A stretch of 64,000 nt of DNA from Nonomuraea sp. NEAU-A123 (GTDB lineage: Bacteria > Actinomycetota > Actinomycetes > Streptosporangiales > Streptosporangiaceae): assembly GCF_018603905.1 (NCBI RefSeq), contig NZ_JAHFZZ010000012.1, positions 186,001-250,000 on the forward strand, in the 5' to 3' direction. The notes beneath the pieces were generated by a model. The model saw only the letters and a list, made by a program, of their open reading frames with translations, did not search any database and had not been told where the DNA came from. Positions 28,316 to 36,884 of this stretch are shown one piece after another. The translations under genes were made by a program, and so were the position numbers. The stretch's first letter is position 1. The number at the start of each line of letters is the position of its first letter.

Positions 28316-30136
28316 TCAGAGCGACAGAAAGGGGCTACCTCTTCCGGAATGGGAGATATAGAGCATAGATCGGGCCCGTGTGCAAGCCACGAACAGCATG
28401 CTCCGTTCCCGCTGCAGAGCTCTCGCCCGAGCGCCCGGATCGTCGGGCGGCGGTTCGGGCACCACGCCCTCCGCCACGCCGATGAGCGCGACCCGCTCGA
28501 ACTCCAGCCCTTTCAGATTCTGGAACGCCGCCACCCGTACGTCTGCCCGCCCGAGCGCCTTTCGTGCCTCACGGACCAATTTGGTGGTACGCGCGCCGAC
28601 GGCGATCTCGCCGGCCGGGACACCGTCCTCCAGCCAGGCGGCGATCGTGGCCACCAGCCCGGCCAGCTCCGCCTCCGGCGAGTCGTACATCCTGACGATC
28701 GGCCGCTCTCCGTTGCGCATCGCGCGGTACCCGTACAGCGGGGACATGCCCTTGACCAGCCCGTCGACGGGCCCGCCGCCGCGCAGCCGGACCGCGAACG
28801 ACAGCAGCTCCTGCGGCAGCCGGTAGGACACCTTGAGCGTGTGCTGCAGGGCCGGGATGCCCACCGAGCTGAGCGTCACGCGCGTGTCGGTGATCCGCTG
28901 GTGCGGGTCGCCGACGATGAACATGTCGTCGTGCGCCCTGGGCGCCACCGCGCGCAGCAGCCGCCACTGCGCCGGGCTGATGTCCTGCGCCTCGTCCACC
29001 ACGACGTGCCGGTACGGCTTGCGCCCCGGCTCGATGTCGTCGAGCAGGTCGCCCGTGGTCCTCGACAGCAGCCGGAGCGCCTCGTCGGTCAGCTCGGCCA
29101 GTGTGCGCGCGCCGGGGCCCATCAGCGCGGGGCGCTGGCCCTCCGCGCTGGCCACGATGCGCATGGCCAGCCGCTCGGCGTTGTCCACGTCGACCCGCTT
29201 GCGCGTCACGCCGTCGTCGATCAGCTGGTCGAGCCGGGCGGACAGGTCGTCGCCCAGCCCCTGCGAGTACGTCACCAGCAGCACCGGGCCGCTCCCGTGC
29301 GCGGCCAGATGAGCCGCCCGGTGCAGCGCGATGATCGTCTTGCCGGTGCCCGCCCCGCCGATCAGCAGCACCGGGTGCTCGTAGCGCGTGGCGCGGGCCA
29401 GCCGGTGTTGTTCGGGGCGCGGGAACGCGCACCACTCCGGCGCCGCCAGCACCCGTTCCAGCTCCACCTTGTCGGCGGCGAACACCGCCCGGTCCGGGCT
29501 GCGCCGCAGCGCCGCGTGGAGATCGTCCACGTCGATCCGGTCGATGGCCTCGTCGGAGGCGCGGCAGGCGTCCAGCTCCCGCCAGGCTTCGGACAGCGAG
29601 CCGCCCCGGGCCAGCACCGCGAGCGGCAGGTGCTGGGTCGGGGGGAGCAAGGGTCCGAGCGCCTCCACGTCGGCCTCGTTGCTGATGAGCCGCACCAGCG
29701 GCAGGGCACGCACGTCGATGCCCAGCGCGAGCAGATCACCATCGCACACCGGGTCGAACAGCCCCGTGGCGCCCGCCGATCGGCGTAATGCGGGCTCGAC
29801 CCGTTCGAGGGCCTCGGCGTCCCACTCCTCGACGACGCCGATCACCGGGTTGATGCCGTACCTGTACCGCTGCGCGTACGACCACGCCTCGGGATTCGGG
29901 AGCACGGTACGCAGCCAGTACACGTCCCGCTGACGCACCACCACGCCCCGGTGGCCCGGAGTGAGGCGGAGCGTCGCGACCCGGGTGTCCCTGGCGCCCC
30001 TGACCCGCTCGGGGTGCGGTGCGCCGGAGACGTTCAGCAGCAGGCGGCGGAGCGCGACCACGGCGTCCCTGCGCACCGGCTGTGCCAGTGCGCTGAGGTC
30101 CCTGGGGAAGTCAGGGGCGATCGCGAGCCGCGGCAC
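28316..30136 (-). CDS. SF1 (UvrD/Rep-like) helicase with RelE-like N-terminal domain
   Basis: 606 residues, GTG start three bases after the upstream stop. Residues 1-105 look like a RelE/ParE-fold domain (VRGARDTRVATLRLTPGHRG, then VYWLRTVLPNPEAW), as seen fused to some actinobacterial helicases. Helicase motifs: Walker A GGAGTGKT (260-267), Walker B DEAQD (381-385), GDPHQ (409-413), SYR (437-439), QNLKGLEF (539-546) and ACTRAR (584-589). It is shorter than UvrD, with reduced 1B/2B insertions. It is flanked on both sides by paralogous sigma-4-like proteins in one probable operon. A role in DNA repair or defence is conceivable, but the sequence shows only an ATP-driven nucleic-acid motor. Confidence 0.92.
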   Translation of the reverse strand: MPRLAIAPDFPRDLSALAQPVRRDAVVALRRLLLNVSGAPHPERVRGARDTRVATLRLTPGHRGVVVRQRDVYWLRTVLPNPEAWSYAQRYRYGINPVIGVVEEWDAEALERVEPALRRSAGATGLFDPVCDGDLLALGIDVRALPLVRLISNEADVEALGPLLPPTQHLPLAVLARGGSLSEAWRELDACRASDEAIDRIDVDDLHAALRRSPDRAVFAADKVELERVLAAPEWCAFPRPEQHRLARATRYEHPVLLIGGAGTGKTIIALHRAAHLAAHGSGPVLLVTYSQGLGDDLSARLDQLIDDGVTRKRVDVDNAERLAMRIVASAEGQRPALMGPGARTLAELTDEALRLLSRTTGDLLDDIEPGRKPYRHVVVDEAQDISPAQWRLLRAVAPRAHDDMFIVGDPHQRITDTRVTLSSVGIPALQHTLKVSYRLPQELLSFAVRLRGGGPVDGLVKGMSPLYGYRAMRNGERPIVRMYDSPEAELAGLVATIAAWLEDGVPAGEIAVGARTTKLVREARKALGRADVRVAAFQNLKGLEFERVALIGVAEGVVPEPPPDDPGARARALQRERSMLFVACTRARSMLYISHSGRGSPFLSL

Positions 30137-30139
30137 GGC

Positions 30140-32206
30140 TCAGTCCAGGAGTTGCAGCAGATCGCGGTCCCCGCGTTCGCGGAGCCTGGTGAGCAGGTCG
30201 GGCAGTCCGACAGGTCCGGTCATCCCGATCCTGGTGGCGATCACCCTGGCGGCCTGGTCGCGGGTCCCGCCGGGGGCGGTGTAACCGACCAGGCGGAGCG
30301 CCTTGGTGATCTTCTCGGCCCCCTGCGCGGCCACCGGCAGGTGCCTGGCCCGCAACACGCCCTCGTCCGACAGCGTGAGGAACAGGTGCCCGCCTTCCTT
30401 GGCGCCGACGTCCGCCAGCAGCCGTTCGACGGATTCGAGCACCGGTCTGCCGTGCCAGGTCATGGTCAGCTCGCCGGCCGCGCTCCGCACGGTCCTGCTC
30501 TCCCCGGGCGACAGGCCCAGGTACGTGGCGAACCCCGTGGGCAGCGCGCACTCGCCTCCGGTGAGCTGCTCGGCCGTCACGTCGATCCGCAGCCACCACC
30601 GGCCGTCCGGCTGACGGAAGCAGCGCCTGGTCTGCGAGACGTCCTTCAGCGGCTGGTACGGCTTGGGGTGCTCGCCCGACGCCCCGTTGCCCTCGCCCGC
30701 GATGACCTCGACGGCCGGGGCGAACGCCTGGAACTGCGGCGTCCCGGGCGGCGGCGACGGGATCGGCGGCACCTGGGCGAACGCGGACACGGGCCGCTCG
30801 ACGGCCTCCACGACCTGCGGCTCCGGAGCGGGCGGCGCCGCGGCCGGTGGCTCCGACGGCAGCGTGGCCAGCACGAACTGCCAGGCGGGGACCTCCAGCG
30901 CGCGGATCTCCCGGGCATGCCAGTCGGCCGCGCCGATCAGCCGCTCCTTGGGGGCGGCCGGGCCTATCGTCCGGCGGAGTTCGTCGAGATGCGCCCGGTA
31001 CGGGGCGGCCTCCTCGCTGGCCAGCCATTGGCCGAGGCGGGCCCGGAACTCGGTCTCGGTGGCGGAGATCTCGGCGGCGGGCACCGCGAACAGCTTGGCG
31101 AGCTGGTCCACGGCGGACGGCTGGTCGGTGAAGACCCGGTTCTGGGCGACGGCCCAGCTCTTGTCGTCCAGACCGGCGAACGCGGCCTCGATGAGCTCAG
31201 GCAGCTCGTGGCCGCCGCGCTCGTCCGGCTGCTGCTCCGGCGCGGCCCCGGACTCCTGGTCTTCGGATTCGGCTGCCTCGAAGTCCGCCGGTGTGTCGTA
31301 TCTGGGCTTCGCGTCCTCGGCGACGGGCTCGGATTCCGGTACGGCTTCGACAGCCTCCGGTTCGGGAGCCGCTTCCGGCTCCGCGCCCTCGGCTTCGAGG
31401 GCGGCGGCCTCTTCGGCGGCGGGCTCCGGCGCGGGCTCGTCGGCGGCGTCCAGGACGGGCTCGGGCTCCGGCTCGGCGGCCTCCTCGACGACCGGCTCGG
31501 CGTCGGCGTCCAGCACCGGCTCGTCGGCCGCCGCAGCCTCCTCGCCGGCCGCGACCTCCTCCGCCGCCTCCTCGGTCTCCGGCACTTCCTCAGCGGGCGG
31601 AGCCTCCCCACCCGCCGACGCCTCCACCGGCGGGGCCTGCTCGGCAAAGGGGGCACGCTCGGCAACCGGGGCCTCTGCGGCGACCGGGACCTGCTCGGCG
31701 ACCGGCGCCTCTGCGGCGACCGGGGCCTGGCCGGCGACCGGAGCAGCTGCGGCGAACGCGGCGAACGGGGTGAGCTCGGCGAACGGGGCCGGGCGTTGGA
31801 GCTGGGGTGCGAGCCGTACCAGGACCGCGGAGAACAGCGTGTTGAGCACCGGACGCGCCTGGATGAACGGCTGGTCCACCAGCTCCCTGCCGGTCAGCGC
31901 GAGCAGCCCCGTCCACGACCCGGCGCGGTCGAGCGCGATCGCCACCTGCGGCTCGTCGGCCTCGTCCGGGTCCAGTACGTGCAGCGCCGGCAGCACATCA
32001 CCCACGGCGGCGGCCGGCCAGTGCTCAAGCGCGATCTCCGTGAGCAGCTCCCCGAGCGACTCGGGGCCGATGGCCGCGAGCACGCGCGGCATGGGCAGGC
32101 TGCGCCACCAGGCGTCCGGAAGCTCCGGCTGCCCGGTGAGCAGCGTGATCGTGGACGCGTCGCTCCACCTCAACGGTGGTACGAGGTCGCTCAGGCAGAA
32201 ATTCAT
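30140..32206 (-). CDS. Paralogue A of the helicase unit: eroded HTH, long acidic linker
   Basis: 688 residues, ATG start. MNFCLSDLVPPLRWSD at the N-terminus and PYQPLKDVSQTRRCFRQPDG at about 517-536 with LPTGFATYLGL and terminal LRERGDRDL match paralogue B end to end. Between residues 135 and 330 an Ala/Pro/Glu-rich, strongly acidic low-complexity linker has been inserted (AEAPVAEQVPVAAEAPVAE and similar). The region aligned to B's helix-turn-helix (about 335-395, LPELIEAAFAGLDDKSWAVA) keeps the helical outline but loses the recognition helix (AVPAAEISATETE against SVTRERIRQIERD), so DNA binding is probably lost. First gene of the three-gene unit, three bases before the helicase start. Confidence 0.85.
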   Translation of the reverse strand: MNFCLSDLVPPLRWSDASTITLLTGQPELPDAWWRSLPMPRVLAAIGPESLGELLTEIALEHWPAAAVGDVLPALHVLDPDEADEPQVAIALDRAGSWTGLLALTGRELVDQPFIQARPVLNTLFSAVLVRLAPQLQRPAPFAELTPFAAFAAAAPVAGQAPVAAEAPVAEQVPVAAEAPVAERAPFAEQAPPVEASAGGEAPPAEEVPETEEAAEEVAAGEEAAAADEPVLDADAEPVVEEAAEPEPEPVLDAADEPAPEPAAEEAAALEAEGAEPEAAPEPEAVEAVPESEPVAEDAKPRYDTPADFEAAESEDQESGAAPEQQPDERGGHELPELIEAAFAGLDDKSWAVAQNRVFTDQPSAVDQLAKLFAVPAAEISATETEFRARLGQWLASEEAAPYRAHLDELRRTIGPAAPKERLIGAADWHAREIRALEVPAWQFVLATLPSEPPAAAPPAPEPQVVEAVERPVSAFAQVPPIPSPPPGTPQFQAFAPAVEVIAGEGNGASGEHPKPYQPLKDVSQTRRCFRQPDGRWWLRIDVTAEQLTGGECALPTGFATYLGLSPGESRTVRSAAGELTMTWHGRPVLESVERLLADVGAKEGGHLFLTLSDEGVLRARHLPVAAQGAEKITKALRLVGYTAPGGTRDQAARVIATRIGMTGPVGLPDLLTRLRERGDRDLLQLLD

Positions 32207-32348
32207 CCCGTTCCGTTCACCAGCCCCTCACGCCGCCGTGTCGTCGCAAGGCTCCTCAACTTCGTCAGCGGTGCAGCCTTACTCTCTCCGCCCCCCACGG
32301 AACAGACCATAGTCCGGCAAAACTCCCCTACGCATCATCCCCTACGGA

Positions 32349-33125
32349 TCAGCGCCGGACAGCGGCGAAGCGTAGACGGACGTAGTCGGCCATCCAGCCG
32401 GTCTCCCTGCGCAGAGCGGGCGCGGCGAGCTCGTTGACCCGCTGGAGCAGCGGCTCGACGATGTCCGGCGGCAACCCTTCGACCACCGAGGAGGCGAACA
32501 TACGTACCCAGTCGGCGGCCCCCTGCGGACATTCGGCGAGGGGGGTCGGCCGGTCGAAGTACTCGAGCAGCCGGACCACGAAGCCCTCCTGCTCCAGTCG
32601 CCGGGCGTACTCGGCCGGGGTGGGGAAGTACCAGGGCAGGTCGGGCTCGCGCAGGCCGTACTCGCGCCAGGCGGTCAGCATGGCGGCGGTGAGCTCCGCG
32701 CAGTTGCCCGCGCCGCCCATCTCGGCCACGAACCGGCCACCGGGCGCGAGCGCCTCGTGCACGTTGGCGATGACGGAGACGGGGTCGCGGGTCATCCAGT
32801 GCAGCGCGGCGTTGGAGAAGACGGCGTCATAGGCCAGCGCCACGCTGAAGTCGTGCCCGTCGCCCACGATGAAGTCGACACCCGGATGCTCGGCGAGGGC
32901 CTTCTCGATCATCGCGGGTGAGCCGTCGATCCCGAGGACGTCGGCGCCCCGCGAGGCGATCTGGGCGGTCAGCACTCCGGTGCCGCAGCCGAGGTCGAGC
33001 ACGCGCTCTCCCGGCCGCGGATCGAGCAGGTCCACCAGAGGTGCGCCCTGCGTCGAGACGTAGCCGAAACTGCCGTCGTAGGCGCGACTGCTCCACCGGT
33101 CCAAGCTCGGTGTGTCGTATCGCAA
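32349..33125 (-). CDS. Class I SAM-dependent methyltransferase (trans-aconitate methyltransferase-like)
   Basis: 258 residues from a TTG at 33125. Motif I is VLDLGCGTGVLTAQIA (about 43-58), the ribose-binding acidic residue is in VLGIDGSPAMI, motif II/III DGHDFSVALAYDAVFSNAALHWM. The last segment, together with YFPTPAEYARRLEQEGF, is characteristic of the Tam-like group that methylates small carboxylic acids. It lies 142 bp upstream of the helicase unit on the same strand, and may be an unrelated neighbour. Confidence 0.88.
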   Translation of the reverse strand: MRYDTPSLDRWSSRAYDGSFGYVSTQGAPLVDLLDPRPGERVLDLGCGTGVLTAQIASRGADVLGIDGSPAMIEKALAEHPGVDFIVGDGHDFSVALAYDAVFSNAALHWMTRDPVSVIANVHEALAPGGRFVAEMGGAGNCAELTAAMLTAWREYGLREPDLPWYFPTPAEYARRLEQEGFVVRLLEYFDRPTPLAECPQGAADWVRMFASSVVEGLPPDIVEPLLQRVNELAAPALRRETGWMADYVRLRFAAVRR

Positions 33126-33227
33126 GACGATCAGCTCTCATTCGTCAGACATCGGGCCCCCTGCGGCCGTGCTGTCTGTTCACTTTAGAGGCTGAATGTC
33201 TCCGCGACATATCAAGTCACAATGGTC

Positions 33228-34289
33228 TCATCGCATACTTTGCGTCCATCGCTTCTTCAGATAGGACTTTGCTGCGTCTGTCTGCGGAATCGTGAGCAAT
33301 ACCGGCGGTCCGGGCGCCACGGGGAGCTTGGCGGCCTGCTCCTTGTCGAGCGTGCCCCGCATCAGCATCGCCTCCTCGCGGGCGGGGCGGGCCCAGCCCT
33401 TCTGCAGCAGGTTCTGGCCCTCGTCGGAGAGCAGGAACTCCTCCCAGAGGCGGGCCGCCGCGGGATGCGGCGCGTCCTTGCTGATCGCCTGCACGTGATA
33501 GTCGCCGAGCGGCGCGTCACGCGGGATCGTCACCTTCCACGCCTCTGGGTCGTGGGCGCTGCGGGCGGCGTTGAGGTGGTCCCAGTCCACGATCGCGTTG
33601 GCCTTGGCGGGATCGGTGAGCCGGCCCGTCTGCTTGAGCTTGGCGAACAACTCGACGCCACGCTGCGGCTGCGGCGCGCCCGAGACCAGCGAGGCGGCCA
33701 TGACGCCGCCGAAGGCCGCCGCCGAGTGCAGCGGATCGCCGTCGAGCGCGACCAGGTAGCCGGGCTTGGCGGCCAGATCGGCGAAGGAGGTGGGGGCGGG
33801 GACCTTGCGCGGGTCGTACCCGATCGACATGTAGCCGCCGTAGACGCCGTACCAGGCGCCGGTGGGGTCCTTGATGTGATCGGGCAGGTCCTGCCAGCCC
33901 TGCACCTTGTACGGCGCGAACTTGCCGGCCTGGGCCACCGCCACGTCGAGGGTGAGGTCGAACACGTCGGGTTTGAGCTGGGCGGCGCTGTCGATCTCGC
34001 GCCGGCTGCTGGCGCCGGGTTCGAGCTCGTTGACCTTGATGTCGTACTTGTCGGTGAAGGTGTCGATGATCTCGCCGTAGTTCACCCAGTCCCGGGGAAG
34101 CGCGATCACGGTGAGCGCGCCTTCCCCCTTGGCTGACTCGACGAGGCGGTCCAGGGTCGTGAAGCCCTGTTTCATGGAGGCGCCCTTGACGTTCACCGGC
34201 GGAAGCGGCTTGGCGGCCGGAGGCGGCGACGCGCCGCATCCGGCGCTGGCGAGAAGGACGGCTGCGGCGGCGCAGGTACGTACGGTCAC
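33228..34289 (-). CDS. Extracellular solute-binding lipoprotein (ABC importer component)
   Basis: 353 residues from GTG 34289. A short lipoprotein signal ends in VLLASAGC (lipobox, Cys about 18). The mature protein has the two-lobe periplasmic-binding fold of the iron/polyamine type: LTVIALPRDWVNYGEIIDTF and FTDKYDIKVNELEPGASS at the start, GYMSIGYDPRKVPAPTSFADL, and the C-terminal APHPAAARLWEEFLLSDEGQ segment typical of binding proteins for spermidine/putrescine or ferric ions. No permease or ATPase gene is adjacent, so it is an orphan component. It lies directly after the small SH3-like gene (17 bp). Confidence 0.85.
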   Translation of the reverse strand: MTVRTCAAAAVLLASAGCGASPPPAAKPLPPVNVKGASMKQGFTTLDRLVESAKGEGALTVIALPRDWVNYGEIIDTFTDKYDIKVNELEPGASSRREIDSAAQLKPDVFDLTLDVAVAQAGKFAPYKVQGWQDLPDHIKDPTGAWYGVYGGYMSIGYDPRKVPAPTSFADLAAKPGYLVALDGDPLHSAAAFGGVMAASLVSGAPQPQRGVELFAKLKQTGRLTDPAKANAIVDWDHLNAARSAHDPEAWKVTIPRDAPLGDYHVQAISKDAPHPAAARLWEEFLLSDEGQNLLQKGWARPAREEAMLMRGTLDKEQAAKLPVAPGPPVLLTIPQTDAAKSYLKKRWTQSMR

Positions 34290-34306
34290 AGAACGAATAC
34301 TTACCG

Positions 34307-34537
34307 TTACTTCGGTCCAGGTCGAGGAGGCGCGGCCGGAACGACCTTGGCCGCCACCAGCATCTCTTCGGCGATCTCCACCAGGGTGCCGTCCCTCTTG
34401 CGGACCCGCAGCACGCCGCCGTCCCAGGATTCGAGGATCCCGACGGCGTCCCGGAAGCCCTCCGGGTCTCGTCTGCGGGTGGTGATCCGGGCGCCGATGT
34501 CCGCGGTTGTGATCGCGATTACCAGGCGAGCCGCCAC
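34307..34537 (-). CDS. Small SH3-like barrel protein (stand-alone N-domain of a GNAT family)
   Basis: 76 residues, GTG 34537 with GGAGG upstream. RRRDPEGFRDAVGILESW, then VRKRDGTLVEIAEEMLVAAKVVP, resembles the N-terminal SH3-like barrel of an actinobacterial acetyltransferase (the Rv0428c type) that is often encoded next to the 7Fe ferredoxin and dapC. The C-terminal acetyltransferase domain is absent: the frame ends after APPRPGPK and a lipoprotein gene starts at once. Either a true small protein or the residue of a deletion. The divergent ferredoxin gene keeps the ancestral neighbourhood. Confidence 0.7.
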   Translation of the reverse strand: MAARLVIAITTADIGARITTRRRDPEGFRDAVGILESWDGGVLRVRKRDGTLVEIAEEMLVAAKVVPAAPPRPGPK

Positions 34538-34641
34538 GAGTTTGCCACCCTCCGTTCCGGCCAGTTGGCAAGCACGGCAATACTAGGGCTAGCAGACCGC
34601 GGTCAGAGTCATGCCATGGTGCGGAGAAGAAGGAGCTCGAG

Positions 34642-34968
34642 GTGACCTACGTCATCGCGCAGCCTTGCGTGGACGTCCTGGACAAGGCGTGCATCGAGGA
34701 GTGCCCCGTTGATTGCATCTACGAGGGCGAGCGCATGCTTTACATCCACCCCGACGAGTGCGTGGACTGCGGCGCGTGCGAGCCAGTGTGCCCCGTCGAG
34801 GCCATTTTCTATGAGGACGACCTTCCGGAGCAGTGGAAGGACTACTACAAGGCGAACGTCGACTTCTTCGAGGACCTGGGCTCGCCGGGCGGCGCCTCGA
34901 AGGTGGGCAAGATCGACAAGGATCACCCCCTCATCGCCGCGCTGCCGCCCCAGGCCGAGGAACACTAG
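34642..34968 (+). CDS. fdxA: 7Fe/8Fe ferredoxin
   Basis: 108 residues, GTG start 8 bases after AAGGAG. N-terminal cluster residues CVDVLDKACIEECPVDC and the second set CVDCGACEPVCPVEAI give the [3Fe-4S] and [4Fe-4S] binding pattern of the Mycobacterium/Streptomyces FdxA/FdxC type. The tail NVDFFEDLGSPGGASKVGK is a conserved C-terminal extension of this family. It carries electrons in the cytoplasm, for example to cytochromes P450. It is followed after 81 bp by dapC, a pairing I recall from mycobacteria (Rv1177-Rv1178). Confidence 0.95.
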   Translation: MTYVIAQPCVDVLDKACIEECPVDCIYEGERMLYIHPDECVDCGACEPVCPVEAIFYEDDLPEQWKDYYKANVDFFEDLGSPGGASKVGKIDKDHPLIAALPPQAEEH

Positions 34969-35049
34969 GTCGCATCCCGCAGCCGGGGCGCCCCATTGGC
35001 GCGCCCCGCTGCCGGGTGTACGGCGCGCCCGACCGATACCTGGAGAACC

Positions 35050-36120
35050 GTGAACAACCTGCCCGACTTCCCCTGGGACCGGCTGGAGCCGTACAAGGCG
35101 CGTGCCATGGCACACCCCGACGGCATCGTCGATCTCTCGGTCGGCACGCCCGTCGACCCGGTGCCGTCGCTCGTCCAGAGCGCGCTCGTCGAGGCCGCCA
35201 ACAGCCCCGGCTACCCGCTCACCCACGGGACGGCGGCGCTGCGCGAGGCCGCAGCCGGCTGGCTGCGCCGCAGGCACGAGGTCACCGTCGATCCGCGTGA
35301 CGTGCTGCCGCTGATCGGTTCGAAGGAGTTCGTCGCCTGGCTGCCCACCTATCTGGGCGCCAAGACGGTCGTCTTCCCCGAGCTGGCCTATCCCACCTAC
35401 GACGTGGGCGCCCGGCTGGCCGGCGCGGCGGCGACGGCCTCCGACGGCCTGCTCGCGCTGGGGCCCCAGCAGGTGGACCTCGTCTGGGTCAACTCGCCGG
35501 GCAATCCCACGGGCCGGGTGCTGCCCGTCGAGCACCTGCGCAAGGTGGTGGCCTGGGCGCGCGAGCGCGGCACGGTCGTCGCCTCCGACGAGTGCTACAT
35601 CGAGCTGGGCTGGGAGGAGCAACCTGTCTCCATCCTGCATCCCGACGTCTGCGGGGGCTCCCACGAGGGGCTGCTGGCGGTCCACTCGCTGTCCAAGCGC
35701 TCCAACCTGGCCGGCTACCGCGCCGGGTTCGTGACCGGCGATCGGGCTCTGGTCAAGCGGCTCCTGGAGATCCGCAAGCACGCGGGGATGCTCATGCCGG
35801 CTCCCGTACAGGCCGCGATGACGGCCGCGCTGGGCGACGACGCGCACGCCGACGAGCAGCGCGAACGCTATGCCGCGCGGCGCGCCGAGCTGCGGCCGGT
35901 GCTGGAGAAGTCGGGCTGGCGCATCGAGCACTCGACCGCGGGCCTGTATTTCTGGGCGACGGACGGGACCAGTTCTTGGGAACAGGTCAGTAAACTCTCC
36001 GAAATCGGTATTTTGGTGGCCCCCGGGGAATTCTACGGATCGGCTGGTGGGCGGTATATCCGCATCGCCCTGACCGCCACTGATGAACGCATCAGTGCGG
36101 CAGTGCGCCGCCTCCAGTAG
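35050..36120 (+). CDS. dapC: Succinyldiaminopimelate transaminase
   Basis: 356 residues from GTG 35050 (MNNLPDFPWDRLEPYKARA), a start shared by actinobacterial DapC. It is a fold-type I PLP enzyme: WVNSPGNPTGRV binds the cofactor, DECYIELGWEE follows, and the Schiff-base Lys is in SLSKRSNLAGYRAGF. It converts N-succinyl-2-amino-6-ketopimelate to N-succinyl-LL-diaminopimelate in the lysine/peptidoglycan route. dapD and dapE, the adjacent steps, are encoded 1.6 kb downstream, which strengthens the specific call over a generic aminotransferase. Confidence 0.9.
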   Translation: MNNLPDFPWDRLEPYKARAMAHPDGIVDLSVGTPVDPVPSLVQSALVEAANSPGYPLTHGTAALREAAAGWLRRRHEVTVDPRDVLPLIGSKEFVAWLPTYLGAKTVVFPELAYPTYDVGARLAGAAATASDGLLALGPQQVDLVWVNSPGNPTGRVLPVEHLRKVVAWARERGTVVASDECYIELGWEEQPVSILHPDVCGGSHEGLLAVHSLSKRSNLAGYRAGFVTGDRALVKRLLEIRKHAGMLMPAPVQAAMTAALGDDAHADEQRERYAARRAELRPVLEKSGWRIEHSTAGLYFWATDGTSSWEQVSKLSEIGILVAPGEFYGSAGGRYIRIALTATDERISAAVRRLQ

Positions 36121-36197
36121 GATCCCCGCGAAGCAGGGCACGCATAAGTTGATAACGGCGTTTGCTGAGGCAGACCGCGAGTGGAGCGAGCTGATCG

Positions 36198-36869
36198 ATG
36201 AGCATGACCTCCGTGGTCGTACTCGGGCTGAGCGTCGCCACCGTCCTCCTGCTGCTGGGTGCCTTCCTGGCGACCATGCGCCAGGACCGGAAGGGCCGCA
36301 CGACCGCGCAGCCGGTCGAAGTCGCGTCCATCGAGGCCCCGCTGCCGGCACCGGTGAGCATGCCCGGGTACGCCGGATCCGACTACGCCGATCCCCGCAC
36401 CATCAAGGTCGGTGACCGGATAGAGGTGCACGGATCGCCCGCGCGGGTGCTGGGCGCCATGTACATCTCGTGGCAGGGCATGCAGTGGACCGAATTCCGG
36501 CTGCGCGACGGCTCCCGCCGCCTGCAGTGGCTGTCGGTGGAGGTGCTTCAGGGCACGGCCGAGGGCGAGCCGTCGCACCTGGAGGTGCTGGTCTGGACCG
36601 AGGTGCCCACCGAGGGCATGATCCCGGCCAAGAGCATGCTGATCATGGAGGGCGTCGAGTTCTTCCCGCTGGAGCGTGGCACGGCCGCCTTCCGGTCGGA
36701 AGGCAACACCGGCTATCCCGAGCGGGGGCTGCTCGACTTCGCCGACTACCGCGCCTCCGACGGGCGGCTGCTCTCCTTCGAACGAGTCCAGGGCAGCAGG
36801 TGGACGGCCAGCTACGCCAGGCCGCTGCCGCCCGGCTCGATCAGCATCGTCAGCCGCGCCGCGCCTTAG
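36198..36869 (+). CDS. DUF4178-family membrane-anchored protein
   Basis: 223 residues. One N-terminal helix (about 5-26) is followed by a soluble domain starting IKVGDRIEVHGSPARVLGAM and continuing WTEFRLRDGSRRLQWLSVE, the pattern of DUF4178 domains, which in several bacteria accompany polyamine-synthesis-like or stress membrane proteins. DUF4178 function is unknown. It starts 77 bp after dapC and converges with the transglycosylase-like gene. Confidence 0.8.
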   Translation: MSMTSVVVLGLSVATVLLLLGAFLATMRQDRKGRTTAQPVEVASIEAPLPAPVSMPGYAGSDYADPRTIKVGDRIEVHGSPARVLGAMYISWQGMQWTEFRLRDGSRRLQWLSVEVLQGTAEGEPSHLEVLVWTEVPTEGMIPAKSMLIMEGVEFFPLERGTAAFRSEGNTGYPERGLLDFADYRASDGRLLSFERVQGSRWTASYARPLPPGSISIVSRAAP

Positions 36870-36884
36870 ACCCGTCAGACCCGC

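Noticed and set aside
28316..30136. RelE-type toxin-antitoxin system
   Set aside because: The RelE-like fold is fused to a helicase and no antitoxin-like gene is next to it; it is more likely a structural or nucleic-acid-binding domain.
29951..32437. 828-codon plus-strand frame across the helicase-unit region
   Set aside because: It is antisense to two well-supported genes, Arg/Gly/Leu-rich, with no recognisable domain; a typical GC-bias shadow.
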